DNA of 51,267 nt from a virus. The notes beneath the pieces were generated by a model. That model worked only from the letters and a program-made list of their open reading frames with translations, had not been told where the DNA came from and ran no database searches. This document shows positions 15,148-21,596 of the stretch, piece by piece (positions within the stretch are counted from its first letter, which is position 1; every line of letters begins with the position of its first letter). A program made the translations under genes and the position numbers. The stretch is taken from positions 1 through 51,267 of the IMG/VR virus record IMGVR_UViG_3300043436_005154; one strand, given 5' to 3'.

Positions 15148-16164
15148 ATGAGTAGCATTGCTATGGTGGAAATGTATCCACAAAACAAGAAATCAACTAT
15201 TGCTATTAAACCTTATTTTGATCCTGCGATTGATAACATGGGGTTACAGAAATATGGTTTAAGTCTTTTTGAAGGTGCCTTTCATGAAGAATCAATTGCA
15301 TGTTTAGAAGTTAATGGTCTTAAACGTTATGTTACAGGATTAAATGAGTTTGCTCCAGAAGTTTCTTCACTACCAATTGATGAACAAGAAGCAAAAATTA
15401 AAGAGATACGCAGAGTTGTTTCTCATTTAGAGAAAGTTCTTGCAGGTAATGTAATTGATCCAGAAGATAAAGAGTTCTGGAATAAAGTAAAACTGCTTAA
15501 ACAAGATAATACAGAATTTTGGGATAAGATCAAGATTCGTTGTGGTAATGAACCAGTTTATCTTGATGCTGATAAAGATCCATATGACTTAATTAAACTC
15601 TATACAATTGAGGCAGGTGGATTTTCAATGGTAGCAAAATCACTAGATGATGCACGCAGACGACCAACCCCAATTAAGTTTTATTTAGATAGATTAGAAG
15701 ATACAGCATCTACAAAAACAGAAGTTAAGAAACTGCGTAATAAAGCTCTGGCTGAACTTCAAAAGCTCTTTGATAAAAATCAAAATAAACTACTTTACGT
15801 TGCGAGACTTTTAGATCCAAATGGAGCTCAGTATAAAAAGTCTACACCAAATGATATCATCTATGATAATATGGATAGATATATAAATGGTGATCTTCTT
15901 GAAAAAGATAAGAATAAAACAGCTTCTCGTTTCTTAGAAACAGTTTCTCTTGATATGGAAACTTTAAAGATAAGAGCAATTGTTAAAGATAGTCACTACT
16001 ACAAATTTATTGCTACAAAAGCAGATGGTTTTATTTATCATATGGCTACCACAACTCTTCTTGGCCGTAACCAAGCAGATGTAGTGGAATACCTTAAGAA
16101 TCCTTTAAATGAAGAGATTCTTGTAGACCTCACTAAAAAAGTAGAACAATACTGGAATAAATAA
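15148..16164 (+). CDS. Putative virion protein of unknown fold
   Basis: A 338-residue protein from ATG 15148 (MSSIAMVEMYPQ). A TTG at 15100, overlapping the previous stop as TTGA, would add 16 residues. ATG is preferred because an A-rich leader precedes it. The protein is alpha/beta, with residues in DEQEAKIKEIRRVVSHLEKVLA forming a likely coiled helix, and a later charged helical region (EVKKLRNKALAELQKLFDK). It lies in the head-gene region, so a structural role is plausible. No catalytic motif was recognised. Confidence 0.65.
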   Translation: MSSIAMVEMYPQNKKSTIAIKPYFDPAIDNMGLQKYGLSLFEGAFHEESIACLEVNGLKRYVTGLNEFAPEVSSLPIDEQEAKIKEIRRVVSHLEKVLAGNVIDPEDKEFWNKVKLLKQDNTEFWDKIKIRCGNEPVYLDADKDPYDLIKLYTIEAGGFSMVAKSLDDARRRPTPIKFYLDRLEDTASTKTEVKKLRNKALAELQKLFDKNQNKLLYVARLLDPNGAQYKKSTPNDIIYDNMDRYINGDLLEKDKNKTASRFLETVSLDMETLKIRAIVKDSHYYKFIATKADGFIYHMATTTLLGRNQADVVEYLKNPLNEEILVDLTKKVEQYWNK

Positions 16165-16313
16165 TGGCAAAGAAAGAAATGATAAAACGCAAGGATGGGT
16201 CCTATAGTCAACGTGGACTATGGGACAATATTCGTGATGCCAAAGGATCAGGTAAAAAGCCTACAGCTCAAATGCTTAAACAAGAAAAAAAGATTAAAGC
16301 TAAAAAGAAATAA
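16164..16313 (+). CDS. Small Lys-rich protein (49 aa)
   Basis: Starts at the TAATG overlap with the previous gene: MAKKEMIKRKDGSYSQRGLW, then DNIRDAKGSG and a very basic tail (LKQEKKIKAKKK). The family is unknown. Small basic proteins in a cluster like this often enter the head with DNA. The coupling supports translation. Confidence 0.6.
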   Translation: MAKKEMIKRKDGSYSQRGLWDNIRDAKGSGKKPTAQMLKQEKKIKAKKK

Positions 16314-16314
16314 T

Positions 16315-16602
16315 ATGAAAAAGAAAATTGGCACATCTAAAGCAATGAAAAAATATGATGATGGTGGCACAGCGAAATTTGCTGAAACAAAAACTAAAAT
16401 TAAAGATTACAGTGACGATAAAAACTATCTAACAAAAAAAGTTTATAAAGATGGTAAGCTTGTTAAAGAAAAAACAAGACGAACTGTCAAAGGTTTTCTA
16501 ATGGGTGCCCCAAACATTGATAAAATGGAAACGTTTGCTAAAGATTACAAATCACTTGGTAAACTAAAGAAAGGTGGGTCTGTTAAGTCTAAAAAGAAAT
16601 AA
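16315..16602 (+). CDS. Small basic protein with GG patches (95 aa)
   Basis: The ATG at 16315 follows the previous stop by one base. The protein starts MKKKIGTSKAMKKYDDGG and ends LKKGGSVKSKKK. It has repeated Lys clusters and 'K-x-x-GG' patches shared with the products of 16932, 17428 and 49763. A segment RTVKGFLMGAPNIDKMETF may be folded. Function unknown; a packaged DNA-binding or virion maturation substrate is plausible. Confidence 0.6.
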   Translation: MKKKIGTSKAMKKYDDGGTAKFAETKTKIKDYSDDKNYLTKKVYKDGKLVKEKTRRTVKGFLMGAPNIDKMETFAKDYKSLGKLKKGGSVKSKKK

Positions 16603-16604
16603 TA

Positions 16605-16757
16605 ATGAAAGCTAAAAAAAGTAAACCTTCTACAGGTAATGGTGATAAAGGTATTGTCGCTTACATGAGTGGTAAGCCTGCTGCAAAAGCTGCTTTTATG
16701 AAACTTGGTAATACTAAATCTACTAAAATTACTAAAGGCGAAAAAGGTAAAAAGTAA
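16605..16757 (+). CDS. Small basic protein (50 aa)
   Basis: A 50-codon frame two bases after the previous stop. It starts MKAKKSKPSTGNGDKGIVAY, then MSGKPAAKAAFMKLG, and a Lys/Thr-rich tail. It is strongly basic and similar in style to its neighbours. The family is unknown. Confidence 0.55.
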   Translation: MKAKKSKPSTGNGDKGIVAYMSGKPAAKAAFMKLGNTKSTKITKGEKGKK

Positions 16758-16762
16758 TAACC

Positions 16763-16912
16763 ATGGCAGACAAGAAATGGATACAAAAAGCTACAGCATC
16801 TATCAAACGTAGAGGTACTGAAGGTAAATGTACTCCTATCACTAAACCTGGCTGTACTGGTAGAGCTAAAGCACTTGCGAAGACATTTAAAAAAATGGCT
16901 AAAAATAAATAA
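16763..16912 (+). CDS. Small basic protein, 'KKWIQKA' type (49 aa)
   Basis: A 49-residue protein starting MADKKWIQKATASIKRRGTEG, with a C-terminal CTGRAKALAKTFKKMAKNK. The opening KKWIQKA recurs in small basic proteins of many phages and giant viruses (I recall the label DUF5872). Two cysteines (CTPITKPGC) may bind metal or form a disulfide. The role is unknown; DNA condensation or presence in the head is plausible. Confidence 0.7.
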   Translation: MADKKWIQKATASIKRRGTEGKCTPITKPGCTGRAKALAKTFKKMAKNK

Positions 16913-16931
16913 ACAATTAAAATAAATAATA

Positions 16932-17426
16932 ATGCCTACTAAAAAAGCAACTCCAAAAGAGAAGTATTATAACTCTCAAGGTCAAGTAATTTCTCGTGAA
17001 CAGTGGTTAAAAAATGACAAAGATTTAGAAAAATCTATTACAGGTTATAAAGGTTATAAATCTGCTTATCAAATGCAAAAAGAACAAGATGCAGAAGAGG
17101 CTAGTCAAGAAGCTTCTAGAAAAAAAGCAGAAACAGACGCTTTTTTTCGTAAAACCACACCTATGGCCAAAGATAATACAAGAGCTGTAATAAATACAAA
17201 AGGTATAAAATTGAAGAGTGGTGGTGCTGTAGGGAAATCTAAAAAACCTAAAATGGCAATGGGTGGTACTGCATTAAAACCAGTTGATTCTAAAAAAAAT
17301 CCAGGACTATCTAAACTTCCCACACCTGTTAGAAATAAAATGGGTTATAAAAAAAGTGGAGGTCCTGTTAAAAAGAAAATGGGTGGAAGCTGTGGTACAC
17401 CTAAAAGTCTTCGCAAAGGTAAGTAA
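16932..17426 (+). CDS. Lys/Gly-rich protein with GG patches (164 aa)
   Basis: The N-terminal half is helical and charged (REQWLKNDKDLEKSI, AYQMQKEQDAEEASQEAS). The C-terminal half carries repeated K/M-GG patches: LKSGGAVGKSKK, MAMGGTALKP, YKKSGGPVKKKMGG. It also has LSKLPTPVRNKMGY. Similar 'MxxGG' proteins are common next to capsid genes in phages of aquatic bacteria. No enzyme motif is seen. The same patches occur in the cargo-like protein at 49763, hinting at a shared packaging or processing signal. Confidence 0.65.
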   Translation: MPTKKATPKEKYYNSQGQVISREQWLKNDKDLEKSITGYKGYKSAYQMQKEQDAEEASQEASRKKAETDAFFRKTTPMAKDNTRAVINTKGIKLKSGGAVGKSKKPKMAMGGTALKPVDSKKNPGLSKLPTPVRNKMGYKKSGGPVKKKMGGSCGTPKSLRKGK

Positions 17427-17427
17427 A

Positions 17428-17661
17428 ATGTCAAAAAAAGTTAAAGTTTCAGCAGGTGGTGAAAAGCATGTTGTCTATAAAAAGACAAATAAAATAGGTA
17501 AGGGTAAACCTGGTGATGTTATGGTGAATCATCCCACAATGGATAAAGGTGAATGGGACACTATAAATCTTACTAAAAAAGCTGGAGCTAAAACAGTGAA
17601 GCAAGGTGTAGCAGCTACAAAAAAATGGCATAAAGATAATCCTTATAAAAAGAAAAAATAA
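17428..17661 (+). CDS. Small basic protein (77 aa)
   Basis: Starts MSKKVKVSAGGEKHVVYKK, one base after the previous stop. Residues 20-60 contain a possible beta segment (GKPGDVMVNHPTMDKGEWDTINL), and the tail is basic (WHKDNPYKKKK). The family is unknown. Its TAA overlaps the ATG of a tiny lipoprotein gene. Confidence 0.6.
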   Translation: MSKKVKVSAGGEKHVVYKKTNKIGKGKPGDVMVNHPTMDKGEWDTINLTKKAGAKTVKQGVAATKKWHKDNPYKKKK

Positions 17662-17801
17662 TGAAAAAAGTAATTTTAGTATTGAGTATTGTAAGTGCAT
17701 TTATTGGATGCACATCTTCTGTATCTTCTGAAAAAGAAGTGGTAAGTGATTCTACAATTGTTGTAGATAGTGTTAAAATTGACACTGTTAAAGTAAAGTA
17801 A
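17661..17801 (+). CDS. Tiny predicted lipoprotein (46 aa)
   Basis: MKKVILVLSIVSAFIGC is a textbook type II signal peptide: basic start, hydrophobic core, and a lipobox ending F-I-G-C17. The mature part is only 30 residues, Ser/Val/Asp-rich (TSSVSSEKEVVSDSTIVV). It starts at a TAATG overlap, so it is clearly part of the small-gene run. Phage lipoproteins may be outer spanins for lysis or superinfection-exclusion factors that mask receptors. No partner inner spanin is seen here. Ser or Asp right after Cys would influence sorting; here Thr18 follows, suggesting outer membrane placement. Confidence 0.7.
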   Translation: MKKVILVLSIVSAFIGCTSSVSSEKEVVSDSTIVVDSVKIDTVKVK

Positions 17802-17802
17802 A

Positions 17803-18051
17803 ATGGCAAAGTCACCAGCTTGGCAACGTAAAGAAGGTAAAAATCCTGAAGGTGGTTTAAACGCTAAAGGTAGAGCTTCTTATAACAAAGCTACAGGTGG
17901 TAATCTTAAAGCACCTCAACCAGAAGGTGGTTCTAGAAAAAAGTCATTTTGTGCTAGGATGTCTGGGATGAAAAAGAAACTTACAAGTTCTAAAACAGCT
18001 AACGATCCTAATAGCAGAATAAATAAATCTCTGCGTAAATGGAAATGCTAA
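17803..18051 (+). CDS. Conserved phage protein, 'SPAWQRKEGKNPEGG' type
   Basis: An 82-residue protein starting MAKSPAWQRKEGKNPEGGLN, then AKGRASYNKATGGNL. This opening recurs in a family of small phage proteins (I recall DUF6321). The middle has KSFCARMSGMKKKL, and the end is RINKSLRKWKC. It is highly basic, with little hydrophobic core. It is found near capsid genes, so a head role is likely, but function is unknown. The next gene starts directly after its stop. Confidence 0.75.
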   Translation: MAKSPAWQRKEGKNPEGGLNAKGRASYNKATGGNLKAPQPEGGSRKKSFCARMSGMKKKLTSSKTANDPNSRINKSLRKWKC

Positions 18052-18750
18052 ATGAATAATAATCTACTTCAAATAAAGATTAAACAAAGGCTTAATAAAT
18101 TAGCTTCATTGGATTATGATAACTTTGAATGTTGGCAAATTCAGGAAGCAGTTAATAAAGCACAATTAGAGTGGACTAGACGCCAGCTTTATGGTATAAA
18201 TATACGTAAAGAAGGTTCAGAACAAAGTAGTGGATTGGTTGATGACTTACAAAGACTTTTAAAGTTTGAAAAGTTATCAATGGAAGATAAAAGAATTTAT
18301 TATGAAGATAATATCCCAGGAGATTATCTTCACTATGTAAGAACTGACGTATTTGCTAAAAAGCCTTGTTGTCCTGCTAGACGCATGTCAGTGTATCAAG
18401 TAGAAGAAGCAAACATATCTATTATACTTAATAATAAAGATAAGCAACCTGATTTTGATTGGGCTGAAACAGTTTCAACATTAGTAAATAATAGATTGCG
18501 TGTTTATACAAATGATGAGTTTGATATTGATGAAGCTTATTTATATTATTTTAGAAAGCCAGTTGAAGTTCAATTTAGAGGTTGTGTAGATATTGTAAAC
18601 AACACAACTTTTACAGCAGATCAAGAAATAGAGTTTAACGATGATGTTGCTGAAGTAATAGCTGACCAAGCAGCAACAATATTAGCAGGCGATATAGAAT
18701 CAATAATACAATATCAAAGAGAACAACAAGCTGTACAATCAAATAGTTAA
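18052..18750 (+). CDS. Putative head-tail connector or ring protein
   Basis: A 232-residue protein. The helical N-terminus (IKQRLNKLASLDYDNFECWQ, AVNKAQLEWTRRQLYGI) is followed by a beta-rich domain with EANISIILNNKDKQPDF, NRLRVYTNDEFDIDEAYLYY and FRKPVEVQF. A final helix region includes FNDDVAEVIADQAATILAGD. The pattern of N-terminal helices, beta core and 'D-V-A-E-V-I-A-D-Q-A' helix is frequent in neck proteins of podoviruses, including the ring proteins of crAss-like phages. The exact ring cannot be assigned. Confidence 0.6.
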   Translation: MNNNLLQIKIKQRLNKLASLDYDNFECWQIQEAVNKAQLEWTRRQLYGINIRKEGSEQSSGLVDDLQRLLKFEKLSMEDKRIYYEDNIPGDYLHYVRTDVFAKKPCCPARRMSVYQVEEANISIILNNKDKQPDFDWAETVSTLVNNRLRVYTNDEFDIDEAYLYYFRKPVEVQFRGCVDIVNNTTFTADQEIEFNDDVAEVIADQAATILAGDIESIIQYQREQQAVQSNS

Positions 18751-18752
18751 TT

Positions 18753-19217
18753 ATGCAAAAGTTATCAAGGCCTAGTATTTTTTCATCTAAACCAACTAGT
18801 GTAACAATGGTTGTTGTAGATAATGGTGGATCTGAATCATGTGCTCTATGTATGCAAACAGCAGCATTAGCACAAGATCTTTTAAATGCTGTTACAAGCC
18901 TTCATAAACTTCACCTTAAAGTGACAGGACTTGGATCATTTGCTGCTCACAAAGGTCTGGACTATGACGCTTTTGGAGATCATGCAGATGACTTAGTTGA
19001 AGGCTTTCAAGGCGCTGAAGAAAAAATTATAGAACTTCCAAACACAGCTCCTTCAGAAATAAATAGTGTAGAAGAAGGTTTAGAGTTTTTAAGAAAGTTA
19101 CGTAGTAAAATTGATTCTCTTCAATCTTCTATGCCTTACAGTGAAATTGTAAATGATTTAGACAATATCAAGTCTACAATTAATTCTATAAAATATAAGT
19201 TGTTATTTTTAAAATAA
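18753..19217 (+). CDS. Dps/ferritin-like protein
   Basis: A 154-residue protein. Residues 40-95 read as Dps-like helices: LHLKVTGLGSFAAHKGLD, then FGDHADDLVEGFQGAEEKI. H54 and H66 are 12 apart, as are the two ferroxidase His of Dps, and D79 and E83 match the D-x3-E of the second helix, with a two-residue shortening between. Dps proteins oxidise iron and shield DNA. The N-terminal 35 residues include C30-x2-C33. Similar proteins (I recall DUF5856) occur in phage structural regions. A protective or structural use is inferred. Confidence 0.65.
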   Translation: MQKLSRPSIFSSKPTSVTMVVVDNGGSESCALCMQTAALAQDLLNAVTSLHKLHLKVTGLGSFAAHKGLDYDAFGDHADDLVEGFQGAEEKIIELPNTAPSEINSVEEGLEFLRKLRSKIDSLQSSMPYSEIVNDLDNIKSTINSIKYKLLFLK

Positions 19218-19221
19218 TTTC

Positions 19222-19235
19222 GTATATTATATTAT
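19222..19235 (+). promoter_or_regulatory. Candidate late promoter motif
   Basis: GTATATTATATTAT occurs 41 bp before the start of the structural gene at 19276 and matches the words at 11166, 20571 and 653. The preceding gene stops 5 bp upstream. Confidence 0.45.
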
Positions 19236-19260
19236 ATATATGTTTTATTTATAAACCCTT

Positions 19261-19271
19261 TTAAATTTTAA
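19261..19271 (+). promoter_or_regulatory. TTAAATTTTAA leader element
   Basis: The same 11-bp word that precedes the capsid gene lies 4 nt before the ATG at 19276. This supports that start and suggests high translation. Confidence 0.45.
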
Positions 19272-19275
19272 AATT

Positions 19276-20499
19276 ATGTATTTTAATCACGCGTTTCGAA
19301 AAAGTTTCCTACCTGCAACTTCACAAGGTTCTTTTACGCTAAGAACTACAGGTAACACCTCCAACCTTACAGCTGGACAAGTTGGTTTCTTTGATTCTAA
19401 AACCTTTGCTGCACTAGCTGCCCCTTCTGCTGCACCTTTTCTTCTTGCTCAAGGTTCTTACTTTGCAAGTGACAAAATTGGTGGTAACAGATTTTTAGGA
19501 GGTTATCAAGAGTCAATTAAATCAAAAGTGATCAACCCTAAGTACATCACTCGTCTTATTAAAGTTGATTCTCAAAGTCCTTTGAATCAAATTAAAGATA
19601 TTTGTGTATGTAATCTTGAGTGTGGTCAAACATACCGTTTGCGTCTTGACCTTAAAGGTTCTCCTGCGCTTCGTTTGTTAAGTCACAATCTGTATCGCAC
19701 ATTTGATGCATTTACAGGATGTTGCACAGATGATTGTTCTGCTACTTGTACTGGAGCTCTTGTAGATCCTACAACTGTAGTTATTAACTGGGCTAAACAA
19801 ATTGTAGACAATCCTCAGTTTAATCAATTTATTAAACTTGAAGTTAGAGATTATCAAGGAAATACTGTAGCTACACAAGCTGGTACAACTGATGCTGAAA
19901 TTGTTGCATTTGTAGAAGCTCTTAATGAATATTCTCCAGAAGATCCTTGGGATCCTAATGCTGGAGGTGCTGCAGATTCTCAAGCTTGTTTGGAAGTTAC
20001 TGTAGCTTATGTTGATACTAAATTCCAAAACTGTACATTTACACCTACAGATTTCTATGAATTGATGCCTTTGTTTGTATTTCCATCTCTGACTGATGAA
20101 ACTGGAGATGCATGTAACGTACAATGTTTTGAAGTTACAGAAACACAAGCTCCTCAACAAGCATCTGGTGTTGGTGAAACAATTTTGCGTCAGTTAATTC
20201 TTGATGGTCGTTATCTTCAAAATGCTTATCCTGATAGCACTCGTGTAGATAGCTTAAGGATGCGTGAAATTGAAGCTGATCCTGCACTTTCAACTATCAA
20301 TCGTCAAGGTTTATATGATCAATTGTTGATCCTTCATAGTGTGCCTCGTTTTAATAACCCTACTGGTACATTTGACAATGATCAATATCTGCTGGTTGTT
20401 CATGTTCCTGCAGGTACTTCTACAACTGCTGTTTCAAACTTTATTTTAGGTGCAGCTACAGCAGCTGGAAATAATGATCTAGTTCTTGAATCTTATTAA
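19276..20499 (+). CDS. Abundant virion structural protein (unknown fold)
   Basis: A 407-residue protein with its own promoter-like motif, a capsid-like leader and a strong terminator, so it is probably made in quantity. It opens MYFNHAFRKSFLPATSQGSF, then has beta-rich segments (SKVINPKYITRLIKVDSQSP, CGQTYRLRLDLKGSPALRLL) and cysteine pairs (CVCNLECG, CCTDDCSATC). Later parts include TVAYVDTKFQNCTFTP and YDQLLILHSVPRFNN. It may be a capsid decoration, head-fibre base or tail hub component. No family could be named with confidence. Confidence 0.65.
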   Translation: MYFNHAFRKSFLPATSQGSFTLRTTGNTSNLTAGQVGFFDSKTFAALAAPSAAPFLLAQGSYFASDKIGGNRFLGGYQESIKSKVINPKYITRLIKVDSQSPLNQIKDICVCNLECGQTYRLRLDLKGSPALRLLSHNLYRTFDAFTGCCTDDCSATCTGALVDPTTVVINWAKQIVDNPQFNQFIKLEVRDYQGNTVATQAGTTDAEIVAFVEALNEYSPEDPWDPNAGGAADSQACLEVTVAYVDTKFQNCTFTPTDFYELMPLFVFPSLTDETGDACNVQCFEVTETQAPQQASGVGETILRQLILDGRYLQNAYPDSTRVDSLRMREIEADPALSTINRQGLYDQLLILHSVPRFNNPTGTFDNDQYLLVVHVPAGTSTTAVSNFILGAATAAGNNDLVLESY

Positions 20500-20520
20500 T
20501 ACAGCTTTGTATTTAATACT

Positions 20521-20546
20521 AAGGGGGATTTTTATCCCCCTTTTTT
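20521..20546 (+). terminator. Strong intrinsic terminator
   Basis: AAGGGGGAT (20521-20529) pairs perfectly with ATCCCCCTT (20534-20542) around a TTTT loop, continuing into a six-T run at 20541-20546. It ends the transcript of the abundant structural gene. Confidence 0.9.
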
Positions 20547-20570
20547 ATTTTGAAATATAACCAAAATGCT

Positions 20571-20585
20571 GTATATTATTATTGG
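20571..20585 (+). promoter_or_regulatory. Candidate late promoter motif before fibre cassette
   Basis: GTATATTATTATTGG, identical over 14 bases to the site at 11166, sits between a strong terminator and the first fibre-cassette gene at 20622. It probably drives the cassette. Confidence 0.55.
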
Positions 20586-20621
20586 AGGGTGTAGATAATT
20601 GTTTTCTAAAAGTTTATTAGA

Positions 20622-21203
20622 ATGGCTTACAAACATCAATTAAGTTTAGAAGTGCCAAATACGAATAATTGTACAATTTTTCGTGTGCAAGACACTAGTA
20701 TATATAGTGATAAAGTACCTATTACCTGTTATCAATTAGAAATTACATCTCCAGGGTTTAATGTACCAGCTGTAATTTTAATACCAAATCCTCCAGCAGT
20801 TGACGAACATTTTGATTTAGTTTTAAATGCATGTGATTTAAAAATTCAATCTGATGATTGCGATGAATTATCACAAGTATTACCAGATGGTGTATATTTT
20901 ATAAGATATTCTGTTAGTCCTAATGATCAAGTTTTTGTAGAATATAAACATTTAAGAGTTTGTCAAATTTTAAATAAATATTATAAAGAACTTTGTAAAT
21001 TAGAGCTTTCTGCATGTGAGCCTGAAGCTGATGTAAAAGAACAATTAAAAGAATTAAGATTTATTAAATCTTTTATAGACGCAGCAAAAGCAAAAGTAGA
21101 GTATTGTCATGATGTTAAAAAAGGCAACGAATTACTCGCATATGCAAATAAACGTTTGTCAAAATATATGAGTAATGACGGTTGTTGTCAAGATTGTCAT
21201 TAA
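20622..21203 (+). CDS. Fibre-cassette structural protein, N-terminal beta domain
   Basis: A 193-residue protein, first gene of the fibre cassette. Residues 1-115 are beta-rich (HQLSLEVPNTNNCTIFRVQD, PITCYQLEITSPGFNVPAVI, LPDGVYFIRYSVSPNDQVF). Residues 120-185 are helical and charged (NKYYKELCKLEL, VKEQLKELRFIKSFIDAAKA), ending Cys-rich (DGCCQDCH). It resembles small tail-associated proteins that precede fibre genes in phages of Bacteroidota. It could be an adaptor or a chaperone. The C-terminal Cys may pair or bind metal. Confidence 0.6.
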   Translation: MAYKHQLSLEVPNTNNCTIFRVQDTSIYSDKVPITCYQLEITSPGFNVPAVILIPNPPAVDEHFDLVLNACDLKIQSDDCDELSQVLPDGVYFIRYSVSPNDQVFVEYKHLRVCQILNKYYKELCKLELSACEPEADVKEQLKELRFIKSFIDAAKAKVEYCHDVKKGNELLAYANKRLSKYMSNDGCCQDCH

Positions 21204-21223
21204 TAAACCAAAAATAAACCAAT

Positions 21224-21403
21224 ATGAATTGCCAAAATTGTAACTCTCAAATTACATGTGGTTGCCAAATAAGATTTGCTTCTGATGGACAAAAAGTTTG
21301 TACAAATTGTATTAATTTTTACGAAAAAAGTTTATCAGAGTTAAAGAATGCTAATGATATAAACAATATTCAAGATACGCAAAATGACTTGCCAACAGAA
21401 TAA
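21224..21403 (+). CDS. Small zinc-ribbon-like protein (59 aa)
   Basis: A 59-codon frame starting MNCQNCNSQITCGCQIRFAS. Cysteines at residues 3, 6, 12, 14, 26 and 29 (CxxC, CGC, CTNC) could bind one or two zinc ions. The second half is acidic and Asn-rich. Its end overlaps the next gene by 20 bp. The family is unknown. Confidence 0.55.
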   Translation: MNCQNCNSQITCGCQIRFASDGQKVCTNCINFYEKSLSELKNANDINNIQDTQNDLPTE

Positions 21404-21581
21404 TAATGACTGTATAACAGATGATGAAAAGAAATATTTTGTAAAATTTGCTAATTCGTTTTATGATGAGTTTCGCAAATTAAAATATGGTATTAAATCA
21501 TGCCGTAAACAAAGCAAAATGTGGTTAGATGAAATGCGAAAAGATATAATTGAATACCAATTGAATAATGATAATAACTAA
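21384..21581 (+). CDS. Hypothetical helical protein (65 aa)
   Basis: A 65-residue protein starting MTCQQNNNDCITDDEKKYFV. It is followed by amphipathic helices (KFANSFYDEFRKLKYGI, CRKQSKMWLDEMRKDIIEY). A small accessory of the fibre genes is likely from position. No family was recognised. Confidence 0.55.
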   Translation: MTCQQNNNDCITDDEKKYFVKFANSFYDEFRKLKYGIKSCRKQSKMWLDEMRKDIIEYQLNNDNN

Positions 21582-21596
21582 TAAAATCATATTTTG

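Noticed and set aside
19678-20160. 160-codon minus-strand frame inside the structural gene at 19276
   Set aside because: Ser/Cys/Ile-rich low-quality sequence, opposite to the operon, with no start signal. A shadow frame.
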